A DNA stretch of 64,000 nucleotides from Aralia elata (taxonomy: Eukaryota > Streptophyta > Magnoliopsida > Apiales > Araliaceae), in assembly GCA_034770075.1 (NCBI GenBank), contig CM068382.1, positions 7,954,685 to 8,018,684 of the forward strand, in the 5' to 3' direction. Below the pieces are notes generated by a model. It searched no databases. It was not told the DNA's origin and was given only the letters and a program-made list of their open reading frames with translations. Position 1 is the stretch's first letter. Each line of letters starts with the position of its first letter. This document shows, piece after piece, positions 11,581-22,611 of the stretch. The translations under genes and the position numbers were made by a program.

Positions 11581-12819
11581 ACATTAATTAATTTATATAT
11601 ATATGTGTATAGTATATATATACACTTTTTAACGGAATTACCCTGTTACACTTTTTTTTCTAGACTTGTTGGGGCCAGGGGGTAAATTTTTTGACTCAAT
11701 TCAATTGTTACAACAAGTCCACGTTACCATGTTTCACGGAAAACAGTTACTCCATATCCACGCTAGAAAATGCGGAAAAAGTGGCGCAAGAAAAATGATA
11801 TGGAAGGCAGTTACTGCATCATAAATCGGTAATTCAAAATTTGAATAAAGGAATTTGAAATTTTGAATTTTAAAATTTGGAACCAACTACCCATTAAATC
11901 ACCTAACTAAATTAAAGGAATAATAATGCACTAATTTGTAAATTAAAAATTAAAGATGCACTAATTTTGTAAATATTTTATGTATGCACTTTTGTTGTAA
12001 TATTTTTTAAAAAAGTACTAGTAAATGTAATTCTCCCTTCCTTTTATTCATTTGGGCTCCTAGTTAATTTATTTGGGCCATGCAAAATAGCATAGGTCTA
12101 ATACATCAATTTTATCTTACCCTAATTATTTAATTAGGGTTACTAGTCCACTTACTTTGGACTTTTTAAATAATTACTCATATTGGTTTAATTACATAAC
12201 CCAATTAAACTCGTTTTAATTAGGTTTAAAATAAATAATAAATTGAGATAATAAAATTAATCTCTTAGGTTAATATATATTAATTACATAATACAAACAT
12301 ATGTACTTTTAAATATAATTATAACAATAAATGTATTTAACATTCAAATCCATATTCATAGATCAAATTAGGGTTTTGATCAATTATTTCACTTTGCCTC
12401 ATTTACCTTTCTTAGTCAATTTAAAATAAATAAACTGACTAATCTGCTAAATTCATTATCATAAGGAATTAATCATATCACTAATAATAATACTAAAGAT
12501 CTATTCGTAAAATATACATATGTTGTTTAAATAATACATTAATCATATCTTCATGGAAAATAAATAATAAAATATTTTTACTACAAAATTAATTTATTAT
12601 AAAAATATAATTTATAATAATCAACAATTCCTTTTTCGAAAAATTTATTGAAATCATTCATGCGATAAACAAATATAAATTTATCACATATATACATATA
12701 CTTTACCTTGCACATATTACCATAATCACTTTTGATACTTAATAAAAATAAATAATAAAAAAATTATTCGTAAAATTTCTTATTTAAATATATCGAAAAT
12801 CTTGGGTTATTACAAGTAT

Positions 12820-13472
12820 TAGTTGTGATAATTTTTTTTTTGAAGAAATATATAATAAGTAGGGCTTTCTTATAATTTCTACCAATTTCATGTGTTGATA
12901 AATTTTACGATTATAATTCGGTACAGGACTCCATAAGATTTTAGTCCAAATACGTGCAGTGAAAATGAGTATGTTGTTTCCATAAACGAAACCAAGAGCA
13001 AGAACATTAAAACACCTGATCAAAAGCAACAATGAACGGTTTGAGGAAAGTCTCTGTACGAGACACTTAATAACAAAACAAAACAAAACAGACTTTTACA
13101 TAGCTTAGCAGAAGGAAATGACAAATTTTTACACCTAAATATGCAAGCTTGACCAATAAAATATTTTTTTTGATAAGCAAAGGCACCAGCATTTTATATA
13201 TCCACCGCTAAAACGCATAATTCCATAGTTAAACAATGCGCCTCTCATTGTGATGCGTTTTGCCCTTAAACTTTTGACAGTGAAATGTCTTCAAGAATTA
13301 GCGCCTCGTGTTATTCGGAGTACGATGTTGAAGTTTAAATAGAAAATAAAGGATTGCAGAAATATATAATAGAGGACAAGCATTGTGGCCATAACTTCCA
13401 GCCGGCCTCTATATTAATCTGCAAATTTGTCTCATTAAAGAAATATGGTGTAATAACCAAGAACTAATCTCC
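12820..13472. other. Intergenic, no gene recognised
   Basis: Flank between the solo LTR and the third germin-like promoter. An open frame on the - strand (12784-13086) runs across the LTR edge and has no domain, so it is not called. The stretch from 13400 on resembles the promoter of the second GLP gene (CCGGCCTCTA...CTGCAAATTTG). Confidence 0.55.
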
Positions 13473-13479
13473 TATAAAT
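13473..13479 (+). promoter_or_regulatory. TATA box of the third germin-like gene
   Basis: CCTATAAATTGAC lies 91 bp before the ATG at 13564, matching the second GLP promoter. Confidence 0.65.
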
Positions 13480-13563
13480 TGACTATCAAATTAGTTAGGA
13501 TAATCATCAAAACTGAAGTCATATACCATACTCATTATTACTCCATACAATCCAAGGATAAGC

Positions 13564-14193
13564 ATGGCCTCAATCTTAGCAAAGCAAGCTCTTCTTTTCA
13601 GTTGTGCCATCTTTGCCTGTGTTTGGGTAGCTCAAGCAAGTGATCCAGACATCCTATCCGACTTCATAGTCCCAAATAACACAAACACTGTTGATGGAAA
13701 CTTGTTTACCTTCACCGGATTTCGCACAATAGTAAATTACTCAGATTTCCCAACAACCTTCAAGGTCACAAAGGCTAGCTTGGCCGAATTCCCTGCCCTT
13801 AATGGCCAGAGTGTCTCATATGCTGTTCTCCAATTCCCCGTAGGCGCGGTTAACCCGCCCCACACCCACCCTCGTGCTTCGGAGCTACTTTTCGTGGTGG
13901 GAGGTAGTCTTGAGGTTGGTTTTATTGACACTACTAACAAACTCTATACACAAACGCTCCAACTTGGGGATATTTTTGTGTTTCCAAAGGGATTGGTTCA
14001 TTATCAGTACAATGCTGATCCTAAGGAGCCTGTCATGGCTGTGTCCGCGTTTGGCAGTGCAAGTGCTGGGACAGTTTCGGTTCCTACAACGTTGTTTGGA
14101 ACTGGTGTTGATGTTGGAATTCTTGCCAAGTCTTTCAAAACTGATGTGGCTACCATTCAGAAGATCAAGGATGGTTTGGCACCCAAGGCCTAA
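13564..14193 (+). CDS. GLP: Germin-like protein, copy 3 (subfamily 9-3 type)
   Basis: An intron-less 209-residue secreted cupin. The signal peptide ends near residue 25 (AQA), with the mature start SDPDILSDF. Metal ligands are H100, H102, E107 and H146. It differs from copy 2 mainly in the first 60 residues: a one-residue deletion in the signal peptide, PNNTNT for PANTTT, and an inserted residue giving IVNYSDF. Possible N-glycosylation sites are in NNT and NYS. From codon 61 onward it is nearly identical to copy 2. It is separated from copy 2 by the 6.6-kb nested transposon insertion. The role is inferred only from the family: a manganese-binding apoplastic protein, possibly with superoxide dismutase activity. 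Confidence 0.96.
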   Translation: MASILAKQALLFSCAIFACVWVAQASDPDILSDFIVPNNTNTVDGNLFTFTGFRTIVNYSDFPTTFKVTKASLAEFPALNGQSVSYAVLQFPVGAVNPPHTHPRASELLFVVGGSLEVGFIDTTNKLYTQTLQLGDIFVFPKGLVHYQYNADPKEPVMAVSAFGSASAGTVSVPTTLFGTGVDVGILAKSFKTDVATIQKIKDGLAPKA

Positions 14194-15340
14194 TTAAGAT
14201 AGTTTTTATTTCAGTCCAAAAATATTTCTTTAACAATGTAATTTTGATTCAATATTTTTTCTCTAGTAATGCAATAATATTTCTTTGTGATGGAAATAAT
14301 TGAATGAAATTTAGTTTTAATTCTGTTATCAAGTTTTTTTCAGAAGTGTTTCTTTAAATATGTAATTTTGATTCAATAATTTTTCTCTAATGTGTTTAGA
14401 TTTTATCCAATAATTTATCTTCAATAATGTAGTCTTATTATCTTTTTACTTTGTGATAAAAATAACTGAATGAAGTTTATTTTTAATTCTCTTAATTAAT
14501 TAGAATGTTTATCATTCCAAGGATTAAGTGATATGAGGATTAATTTCTGTACTTTTAAGTTTATACACGCCCTTTAACTAAGAAAAAAGAGAAAATTCCA
14601 TGAACGTTCTCCTTAAATTCTTGATAATATATATTGTTTTGAACTCAATTAACATGTATGTATTCCTAATCTTCCCTTGCTTTCATCCAAAGTTTGGCCG
14701 TTGCAAGTGTACTAGTCATGTCATCTAAAATTTGAGCTATTAGATGAGATGCACCAACAATGTACATATATCGAGCTAACACTTCATTCCACGTGCATAC
14801 GTGGTCTAGTTCTAATATCATGTTAACTATCACTATGATTATTAACTAACTCCACCCTGCATTAATATAAAGAACTCCTCGGCCGTCCTAAATGTGCTAA
14901 GAATATACCAAAGTGGCAAGAGAAGAACACCAAGAAAGAAAAAAAATTACATCAAAAGTAAGGGTAATGTGTTATATCTTATCTAACAACATGTTCTTAA
15001 TTTAGATAATTAATTATATAAAGTTATTAAGGATGCAAAACCTCATATATGAAATGTTGTATCAAAGAAAATAGGAGAGAAAAAATATAAACAAAACAGT
15101 CAGTTTCTTTTTCTTCCCATTCAGTCATGTTACTCAGATGCAAAATTAAATCTTAATGAAAAATCCTTTTACCATTGTTCAATTTTTTGTTATCAAGTTT
15201 GTCATTTAAAAGTTAATCAATTTGTTCTTGTGACGGACTATATAAGGCTCCTTATAATCCTAGCTAGTGATAAACTATAACGATTGTTCTCAGAATAATT
15301 ATCTTCCAAAATTAGAAGAAAAAAAATGGAGAGGAATTGA
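14194..15340. other. Intergenic with a duplicated 3' flank
   Basis: The 3' flank of the third GLP gene contains a diverged direct duplication: 14225-14320 (TTTCTTTAACAATGTAATTT, TTGTGATGGAAATAATTGAA) is echoed by 14345-14490 (TTTCTTTAAATATGTAATTT, TTGTGATAAAAATAACTGAA). No gene is seen up to the end of the Root_cap gene. Confidence 0.55.
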
Positions 15341-15341
15341 A

Positions 15342-15495
15342 GATGCAAGTAAATAAGAAATTTATTATGAAAGAGGTTTGCAAATACAATCTTTTGCTCC
15401 TGACCTTGTTCCACAGATCATGCAAGTAAAAAGAAATTTATTATGAATAAAGCTTGTGAATGCAATCTTTTTCTCCAGACCTTATTTTACAGCTC
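15342..15495. repeat. Two-copy tandem repeat, about 78 bp, in a 3' flank
   Basis: 15342-15418 and 15419-15495 are alike: each has ATGCAAGTAA, AGAAATTTATTATGAA, GCAATCTTTT-type sequence and a GACCTT end. They lie just downstream of the Root_cap gene stop and probably within its 3' UTR. Confidence 0.6.
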
Positions 15496-15532
15496 CACAC
15501 TAAATAATTAATCAAGAAGAGATGGAAATATT

Positions 15533-17461
15533 TCATCTCTTGCAGATTACGCCACTGCCATCAATCCGGCTTGCACAATTCAAGTCATTTGATTCAATAT
15601 TCATTGAAGAATCAGAATGACCACTAAATTGAGCAACAGCACAATCTGTAGAAAAGAGACTAGAAGAGGCAAATTCTTTGTCACCACCTAAAACAGGCAT
15701 GTCTACTCCCATCTTAACCCTACTAGTATAGTTGCTAGCATAAGTCTGCCCTAAAACCCCATTAACATCCCCACTCAATGAGTAAAACGAAAACCCTAAA
15801 TCAAGATGAGCAAAACAATCCTCCTCAGTAATACCATAATTATGTACTTGCGAATCTCTACGCGTAATTGGCACCACATTTGCTTTAATCTTGAAGTTCC
15901 CTTCGACTTCAATCACCACAGCATTCGTGTCGCGAGGCCTTGTGATTGAGACACTTGGTGCAGTTTCAGGGCTCCATCTGGCACCTTCGCCTTCAGGCAG
16001 GGAGATTTGTTCTCCGTGGAAGGTTAGCTCGAGACGATCAACTGCATTGTCCCAATTTGCTGTCTTCATGGCGCCTACGTAGAGTTGGTGGTTGTCGAAG
16101 AGGATTCCTAGGGATTGAACCCAAGTGAAGTCCCTTTTCATGTTCTCATTTCTTCTTCCAATGAAGTGAGCGTTGATGTGTAGATTTGGGTCGGACAGTA
16201 TGCAAAATTCTTGGTCCTTTTTGCCGTGGAAGTAGAAGGTGATTCCGTCTCCACCGATGAATCGTGGATCTTGGCATACTGCACCTGGCTTATTGCAGTC
16301 TGATCACATAAACAAGTGTATATAAAAAATTAATATAGCTATTATAAATTTTATATATATTTTTAAAAAGATATGAGATGTTTTTTGAAGAATAATTATT
16401 TTTCAAAACATATTTCTAATATTAGTTAGTAAAATAATATTAGTAACGTGATAATATTTAATCTAATGGCATGTTAAAAACTTCATCAATCGTTACTTTA
16501 TAGCTAAAAATTAAAAATCTCTTTAATTTTATAATGAACAGATAAAGTAAATGTATCTTTTACTAGTTTTAAATAAATGGAGTATAAGCTATATATCCTC
16601 AAAAAAAATAACCGTAGGATTATATTCTTGTTTTTCTATCAAACAAATTGTTAAAAAGCTTAAAACCATACACTTAAGATTGAAATAATATAATTAATCA
16701 CCTAAAAAATGAAATTAATGACATTTTTTTCTATTAGATCTTCCAAGTCATAACAAGATATCATGAGACTTTTTAATATTTACGTCCAATTAATCTAGGG
16801 AAACAAACATAGGAAAAAGAAACTTACTACAAACAGGGCTGCATGTGACGCAATCAACTTCACATTGGCCCGGGCAAGCACTAGGGCAATTCTGCTCCTG
16901 TCGGTAGCACTGAGGGTAGTACCTGTTCTTGCAATAGGCCTTGGCCGGAGAAATTTCTGTTGACGGTGGTGAAACTGAAGGCGGAGGAGGTGGAGAAGTT
17001 GAAGTTGACGGTGGTGAAACCGGGCTTACTGACGGTGGAGGAGGCGGAGAAGTTGAAGATTGTGGTGGTGGTGGTGGTGGCACAGCCTGACAAACAGGTT
17101 GGCATGAAGCACAATCAACAACGCAGGTTCGAGGGCAAGAATTAGGGCACAGAAACTGCTTATTATAACAAGCAGTATACTTCCTATCTTTGCACCTCAC
17201 CTTCATGGCTTTTGCAGGTTTTGGTGGTGGCGGTGGTGGTAGTGGAGGCGGCGGTGGGGGAGCCTGACAAACAGGCTGACATGTAACACAATCAACTACG
17301 CAAGTTCGAAGGCAAGAATCAGGGCAAAGAAGCTGCTTTTTATAACAATCAGCATACTTTTTGTCTTTACATTTCACCTTCTTAGCTTTCGGAGCTCCAT
17401 CGGCGACAACCGCCATGAGGAGGAGGATGCAGGCACAAAGGCGTAACATTGTATGAGCCAT
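15533..17461 (-). CDS. Secreted Root_cap-domain protein with three eight-cysteine repeats
   Basis: Two exons: 17461-16828 and 16299-15533, with donor GTAAGT and acceptor CAG. The join completes an Asn codon and gives CNCNKPGAVC, as in the family; 466 residues. Residues 1-22 are a signal peptide. Three repeats (C31-C65, C90-C124, C177-C211) share the exact spacing C-x7-C-x6-C-x3-C-x3-C-x3-C-x2-C-x3-C and are joined by proline-rich linkers with extensin-like SPPPPP motifs. The C-terminal half is the Root_cap/late-embryogenesis-like domain (DPRFIGGDGITFYFHGKK, then LGILFDNHQLYVGA, and a C-terminal Cys cluster). Family members are secreted, wall-associated and known from root caps and other tissues; biochemical function is unknown. 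The hydroxyproline-type linkers suggest wall anchoring. Start chosen as the first Met before the signal peptide. Confidence 0.93.
16300..16827 (-). other. Intron of the Root_cap gene
   Basis: A 528-bp AT-rich phase-1 intron. The donor is GTAAGT at 16827-16822 and the acceptor CAG ends at 16300. It separates the repeat/linker region from the Root_cap domain, so the boundary falls exactly between protein modules. Confidence 0.9.
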
Positions 17462-17560
17462 TCAATTTTTATTTTGTAAATTAAAATATGAAATGTTGAA
17501 TGTGAAATAGAGAGGTAGAGGAATTAAAATGGTTGATTTTGGGTTTATGTACAAGGTCTC

Positions 17561-17568
17561 TTTTTATA
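17561..17568 (-). promoter_or_regulatory. Likely TATA box of the Root_cap gene
   Basis: The - strand reads TTATAAAAAGAG about 100 bp before the ATG at 17461, implying a leader of roughly 70 bases. No other TATA-like run is better placed. Confidence 0.55.
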
Positions 17569-17569
17569 A

Positions 17570-18883
17570 GGGATCCTAAAATGGTGAACACGCATTTTAA
17601 GGTTTTTTGCCCTAAAATTTAGCACGATTTCCTTTACTTGTAATTCAAGTAATCATTAAAGGGTTACCTCTTAGACGTCTTATATGGCGATATATCAAAG
17701 TTTTCAAGTCAACTCCAAAGCTTGACTAGCTTGTAAGTAACAAGGAATATAATATGTTAGATAGAAATAGATATTATAATGACGGTCAAATTTAGCTTAA
17801 AGTGTGAGGGCCAGAATTTAGAAGTTGAAGCAGACCTACATTTCTTTGGTTTTGGAATTTGGAGAATTAAAAGTCAAACAAGACACATAATTTTGTATAT
17901 GGAAAACTTCTTTCGTACTGCATGCATGTATGTGGCAAATAAGAAAATTTATAAGTCACTTAGCAATCAATTAACCAATCTAAAAGATGATAAAAGTGAA
18001 CTTCCACCTTAATTTAGCAATCATTCTGAGTTAATATTTGTTGTCATCGCGTATTTATCTTTCCCATCACCAACGTATCCTAAAAAGAATTCACGCGGAT
18101 TAATGATAGATAAAATATATGTAAATGATAATAACTATGGACGTAACTAACATTTGATTCAATTGATACCTTATATAATTGAACTAGGAAATATATGATG
18201 TTGTTACATTACCCTTCAATTCTCACATAAATAGTAATAAGCTTAACATCTATGTAAATTTATTTATTTTTTTCGAAAATATCAAATTTTCATATAAAAA
18301 TATCGATTCGTGAACATAATTGTGAAAGGTCTATATATCAATAATATTAGTTTTACTAGAGGGTTTTTTTTTTTTTTAACCAAAGAAATTTTCAGAAGTT
18401 GGTCAATGAACCTAATAGCACCGACGCTATTAAGGGCCGACCCTAGATGGAACTTGCTATACTTACAAGTTTTCAAGGCGTATACAATATACCTAATGCT
18501 TTCACATTAGAGGGGAAGGAATGCTCCTTTGATCTTCCTTTTTGCCTTGCTTGCACCATTTCTTTTATCTCTTTCACTTTATTTTATTTTCTTTGGTGTT
18601 ATTGGAAGTAAAGAACTTTTCTTTTTAAGAGAGAGAGAGAGAGAGTGACTAACTTGTTTCAAAATATATAAATGAACAAAGAAAATGAATTTTGAGAGAT
18701 CTAGTCAAATTTAATTATTTGAAATAAATTGAACAAAAGAAAATGATACCAAGTGAGCAAATATGCCAAATAATGAAAGAATTTGAACCTCACGGTACTA
18801 GAATCTTATATAACAAATAGCTGAATTTGTACAGTATTTATATAACAAAGATATGTGAAATGAGAAATTCACCTCTCTTAATA
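17570..18883. other. Intergenic, no gene recognised
   Basis: AT-rich DNA upstream of the Root_cap gene. It has a short GA run at 18630-18647. The open frame at 17779-18012 has no family resemblance and no start context, so it is not called. Confidence 0.5.
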
Positions 18884-19143
18884 CTCCCTTCGTCCTAAAT
18901 TAACTGCTTAGTTTTGACTTTTTTTAGTCAAATTGACTATTTTTAAAACTAATTTTTGTACCATTTTTGTCAAAATACAGGTGAAGAGATTATAACCAAA
19001 AGAAAGTATATACAATTTACTACTAATACCAATTTTTATAATGTTAAAAAATATATTTATATATGCTTAATTATTAATTTTAAAAATAGTCAATTTGACT
19101 AAAAAAAAGTCAAAACTAAGCAGTTAATTTGGGACGGAGGGAG
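18884..19143. mobile_element. Stowaway-like MITE (Tc1/mariner derived)
   Basis: A 260-bp element. Its left end begins CTCCCTTCGTCCTAAATTAA and its right end, reverse-complemented, begins CTCCCTCCGTCCCAAATTAA. It is flanked by TA on each side (18882-18883, 19144-19145). The inverted arms run deep (AGTTTTGACTTTTTT and AGTCAAATTGACTA on both sides), so it could fold almost end to end. No coding. Confidence 0.9.
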
Positions 19144-19381
19144 TATAATATAAAATGTAACTTATTTTTATATATCGTTAACGATCTATTTACAAATGTC
19201 TGGACTACAAAGCCATTGTTTTACAAATCCCTTAAACAATGGCTTTGTTTTCTTATAAAAGTGCATCCATGTTTTGATAGACACATAATTCATACATTTT
19301 ATTATCCATAATTTTGTCCTTTTAATTATATTAGTTTATTTAATTAATATCTTTTATTTTATTTTGTAGGATTTTATATTT

Positions 19382-20458
19382 TGTTGTGATAAAGTCAAAA
19401 TCTTAGTGATCAAGCAGTATTTAATGCTCTTATTCATGTAAGGAAATATCCAAGAAGAATCCTACAAGGAAAAGGAAGGAGGTGGAACAATATTGGTGTG
19501 CAAGTCAAATCCAGCAAGAGAAAAGAAAGTCAATCTAGAAGATATCTTTGAGAAGTTGATTGCCACTAGGAAGTTGAAACTTACATGGAAAGGGACTCTT
19601 GAGAGATTACCATATAGAGATTGAAATCAAAAAGGAAATAAAAGAGGTCAAGTTCAATAAATATAAATTAGGGCACAAATTTCTTTTCCCTATAAATAGG
19701 TCTATTGTTTTAGAGAGAAGAGAATGATTAGTTTAGGTTAGGAGTAGAAGTAAATTAAATTATTTCTTCATTGTACGCTTGTTGGAGGATTGTTAATTAA
19801 AGGGAGTTTTCTTATTTTATTTTTAATTTTTTACTTCTTCTTTATTTTACTTAGTTTAATTATTTTCATGTCTAGTTAATTTCTTTAATCTAGGATGAAG
19901 ATGAAATTAAATAATTATTCATGATAATATTTTTTTTATCTCTTCTATTATTTATGCTTTTATGTTTAATTGATTTCGCCTTCATGTTTCATCATTGAAA
20001 TACATTCGTTTTATAGTTCTTATGTGATTTTAAATTAATTAAGAGGTTTTGATAGATTATTGTTAAGATATGAGTTTTTCATAATCCATGCTTGCTCAAA
20101 GAAGTTTTGATGGGTTATAGTTAATCCTTAAATTTTCATAGTCTATGTTTGCCCACGTTAATTATAAAATTACTAAATTAAAGGGAAGGGAGATCAAAAT
20201 CATAATTAAGTTATAAAAATAGAAGAGATTGAATTACTTGTTATGTTTATTATTTAATGGATTCAGATTCCTAGATTGCTTCCTTATTATTAGTTAGTTT
20301 AATTATAGTTAATTGATTCTCGATCTTTATTTCTAATTCGCCTTAAATAGATATGAAGGATACATTAAAATTAATCTAGTCTCTGTGGGTTCGACCTGTA
20401 CTTGTCAGTTCTTCAATTTGACACTGTGCACTTGCAGTTACATTTTTTTATCACACCA
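19382..20458. mobile_element. Probable solo LTR, about 1.08 kb
   Basis: It starts TGTTGTGATAAA and ends TTTATCACACCA, a 12-bp inverted end with one mismatch within a TG...CA pattern. It is flanked by TATTT and TGTTT (a 5-bp duplication with one mismatch). A TATAAATAGG box lies at 19691. The right part reads like the 3' end of many plant LTRs (CTCTGTGGGTTCGACCTGTA...GTGCACTTGCAGT). There is no primer-binding site or coding region beside it. The stretch 19146-19381 before it holds nothing I recognise. Confidence 0.6.
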
Positions 20459-21052
20459 TGTTTCATTCTACTCATAACTGGTCCCTTTGGGCCAACCGGC
20501 CTAGACCCAAGGAATACTAGTTAATCCCTTTTGCTAAGTATAATTGAGGACCTCCAACTCTAAAAAATGTAGGGAGAATTACATTTACTAGTACATTTTT
20601 AAAAAATATTACAACAAAAGTGCATACATAAAATATTTACAAAATTAGGGGTTAAATACAGTTTTTCCCACTCTACTAGGGGTCGGTTTACAAATACATC
20701 ACCGGACTGAATTTTTTTACGGTCAACTCATTGAACTATACGTTATTTACAAAAAGTGATAATTCCGTGTGTGTCTGTTAACCATTTAACAGAAAAATGG
20801 CGTGGCAATACGTGGCAGTACATGTTATAGTTTAAATAACTTACGTGGATTAAATCCCTAAATCCCCAAAATCAGTCCCCAAACCATTTGTAACTCATCT
20901 TCCTTCATCATCAGGTAGACCGACGACGAAGATAAATTGAACAGAAGAATCAAAAGCTGAGTTATCCCCAAAATCACTCACAAGTCGACTGTATTGCCTT
21001 CTTCCTCCACCTAGACCGACGAAGAAAAGAAGACAATCCCTAAATTCCTAAC

Positions 21053-21792
21053 ATGAGCTCCAGCGAAAATAGCATCACAAATCGCGTCGATGATTGGGAG
21101 ATGCCCAGAACTCCGGTGACATGCCGATGTGGGATTGTCGCACCGATGTGGGTAGCTTGGAAAGAGGGAACTGCTGATCCGGGAAGAAGGTTCATCGGTT
21201 GTCCTCGTTTCAAGGTATGTGACATAATTTTTAATGTTTATTGTGATTGAGATTAATTTATGTAAACTGTAAACAGAGAATTGGTGTATAGAGTGAAAGG
21301 GAAATGGAAGATTGTTATGTTTGTGCTGACCTAATTACCTCATTAATTTTACTGACCAACAGAGCATGAAATTGGTATGGCATATCTGTTGTATGTTGTT
21401 AAAGGATATCTATTGTATGGGCTATGGGCTTGATATTTGGATTTGTGTTTAACTGGTTGTAGGATAAGAGGTTGTGTTGTAGGTTCTTTAAATGGTGTGA
21501 TCCTCCATTTACAGAGAGATCAAGGGAAGTGATATTGCTGCTAAAGGAAAAGATAGAAAGAAGCAATGAAAAAATTGAGAGTTTGATGGAAGTAATAAAG
21601 AAGATGGAAACTGGTAACACATTGATAAACAATGAAGAAAGAAATGAAGAAGAAGAGGTTTTGGTGCTGCAAAGAGAAGTGCAACAGTTGAGGAAGAAAA
21701 GTGACAACCAAAGTTCGATGGTGAAGAAATTATGGATTGGTTTAGTAGTTTCTTGGATGTTGTTTTTAATTGTATTGCAACCAAATTTGTAG
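21053..21792 (+). CDS. GRF-type zinc-finger protein carried by the MULE
   Basis: Two exons: 21053-21214 and 21463-21792 (donor GTATGT, acceptor TAG, phase 0), 163 residues. The zf-GRF motif spans the join: CRCG at residue 25, then PMWVAWKEGTADPGRRFIGC, and CCRFFKWCDPP after the intron, giving the Cys ligands and the G-R-F core that names the family. A coiled-coil-like acidic stretch (KEKIERSNEKIESLMEVIKK) follows, and a hydrophobic segment near the C-terminus (WIGLVVSWMLFLIVL) could be a membrane anchor. Small GRF/TM genes of this kind are common in plants. Here it lies within the MULE, so it is an element-borne or captured gene; its role in transposition is unknown. The frame is intact, unlike the transposase. 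Confidence 0.85.
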
Positions 21793-22611
21793 ATTAGTAG
21801 TTTCTTGGATGTTGTTTTTAATTATATTGCAACCAAATGTGTAGATCTAAAGGTTTAAAGTATGTATTGAATGCTTAAGGTTGCTTTTGATGGTTGGCAA
21901 GTATGTATTGAATGTTGATGTAGTGATTTGGCTTAAAATGTGAATGTATGTTTGGTATTGAGATGAATGCTTATTTGGCAAAACTGGAGCAGAGCATTGA
22001 ATTGATGTTTGGTTTATTATGACTTCATGTCATTAAACATATATTGAATGCTATTTTTCTTATGGTTTGACTTGAGTTTTGAATTATACGAAAGTGTGCA
22101 AAGATGTTAGATGTTGTTAAATTCTTTTTATTTGAAAGCAAGAAATGAATACAACGGACTAATGATTTTGGCACCAACCTATGCACCTAACAAGTTATTA
22201 TGACAACTAGGAAAACACAGATACAGAGCATGAACCATAAACACCCCTCATTACAGAGCATTTCATGATACATAGCAATTACAAAACCAAAATGCATTCA
22301 ATATTCATAAGTACCCTGTCATGAACCATAACAACTCAAAATACATATTTCAAGCATTTAATATTCCAAGCATTCAAAATACCAAGCAGTGCAGTAAATG
22401 ACACTTACATTATGTATTCACCAACTGTAATAATACCTAGTAAATTCACAGAACCATAATTCAATCTCCCAAAATATATATATTCCATATTAATAATCAT
22501 CATTCAGTAGCATAATTCATAGGAATCCTAATTTTGGCTCATTCAGTAGCATACAAAATAGCATCATAATAACTTAATATTCCAAAAACTCAGTCCCAAA
22601 AGATAGAAAGC

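Larger units (their letters stand above)
9329..12037. mobile_element. Gene-capturing MULE (Pack-MULE-like), copy 1
   Basis: A non-autonomous element of 2709 bp. It begins GGGCTCTTTACAGAAATATA (end A) and ends ...TTACATTCTCCC-like sequence, whose reverse complement is GGGAGAATTACATTTAC (end B), inside exact 9-bp duplications. It is built as end A, captured gene fragments (9694-10305), minisatellite array (about 10470-11580), then end B. The two ends are only loosely alike, so the terminal inverted repeats are weak. It encodes no transposase. Copies 2 (20572-29589) and 3 (50115-51797) share both ends and the array motif. It is inserted in the probable solo LTR. Confidence 0.85.
6196..12814. mobile_element. 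Probable large solo LTR, interrupted by a MULE
   Basis: The left end reads TGTGACGCCCCAAAATCC and the right end reads CTTGGGTTATTACA, so the segment begins TG and ends CA. It is flanked by AGTAT at 6191-6195 and 12815-12819, a 5-bp duplication as made by LTR retrotransposon integrase. Removing the nested MULE (9329-12037) and its 9-bp duplication leaves about 3.9 kb with no gag or pol coding. That fits a solo LTR of the long type found in Ogre/Tat-like Gypsy elements or LARDs. An alternative is an unclassified large non-autonomous element. It sits between the second and third GLP genes and accounts for most of the gap between them. Confidence 0.5.

Noticed and set aside
12784..13086. 100-codon open frame on the - strand
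   Set aside because: It crosses the edge of the solo LTR and its target duplication and has no domain.
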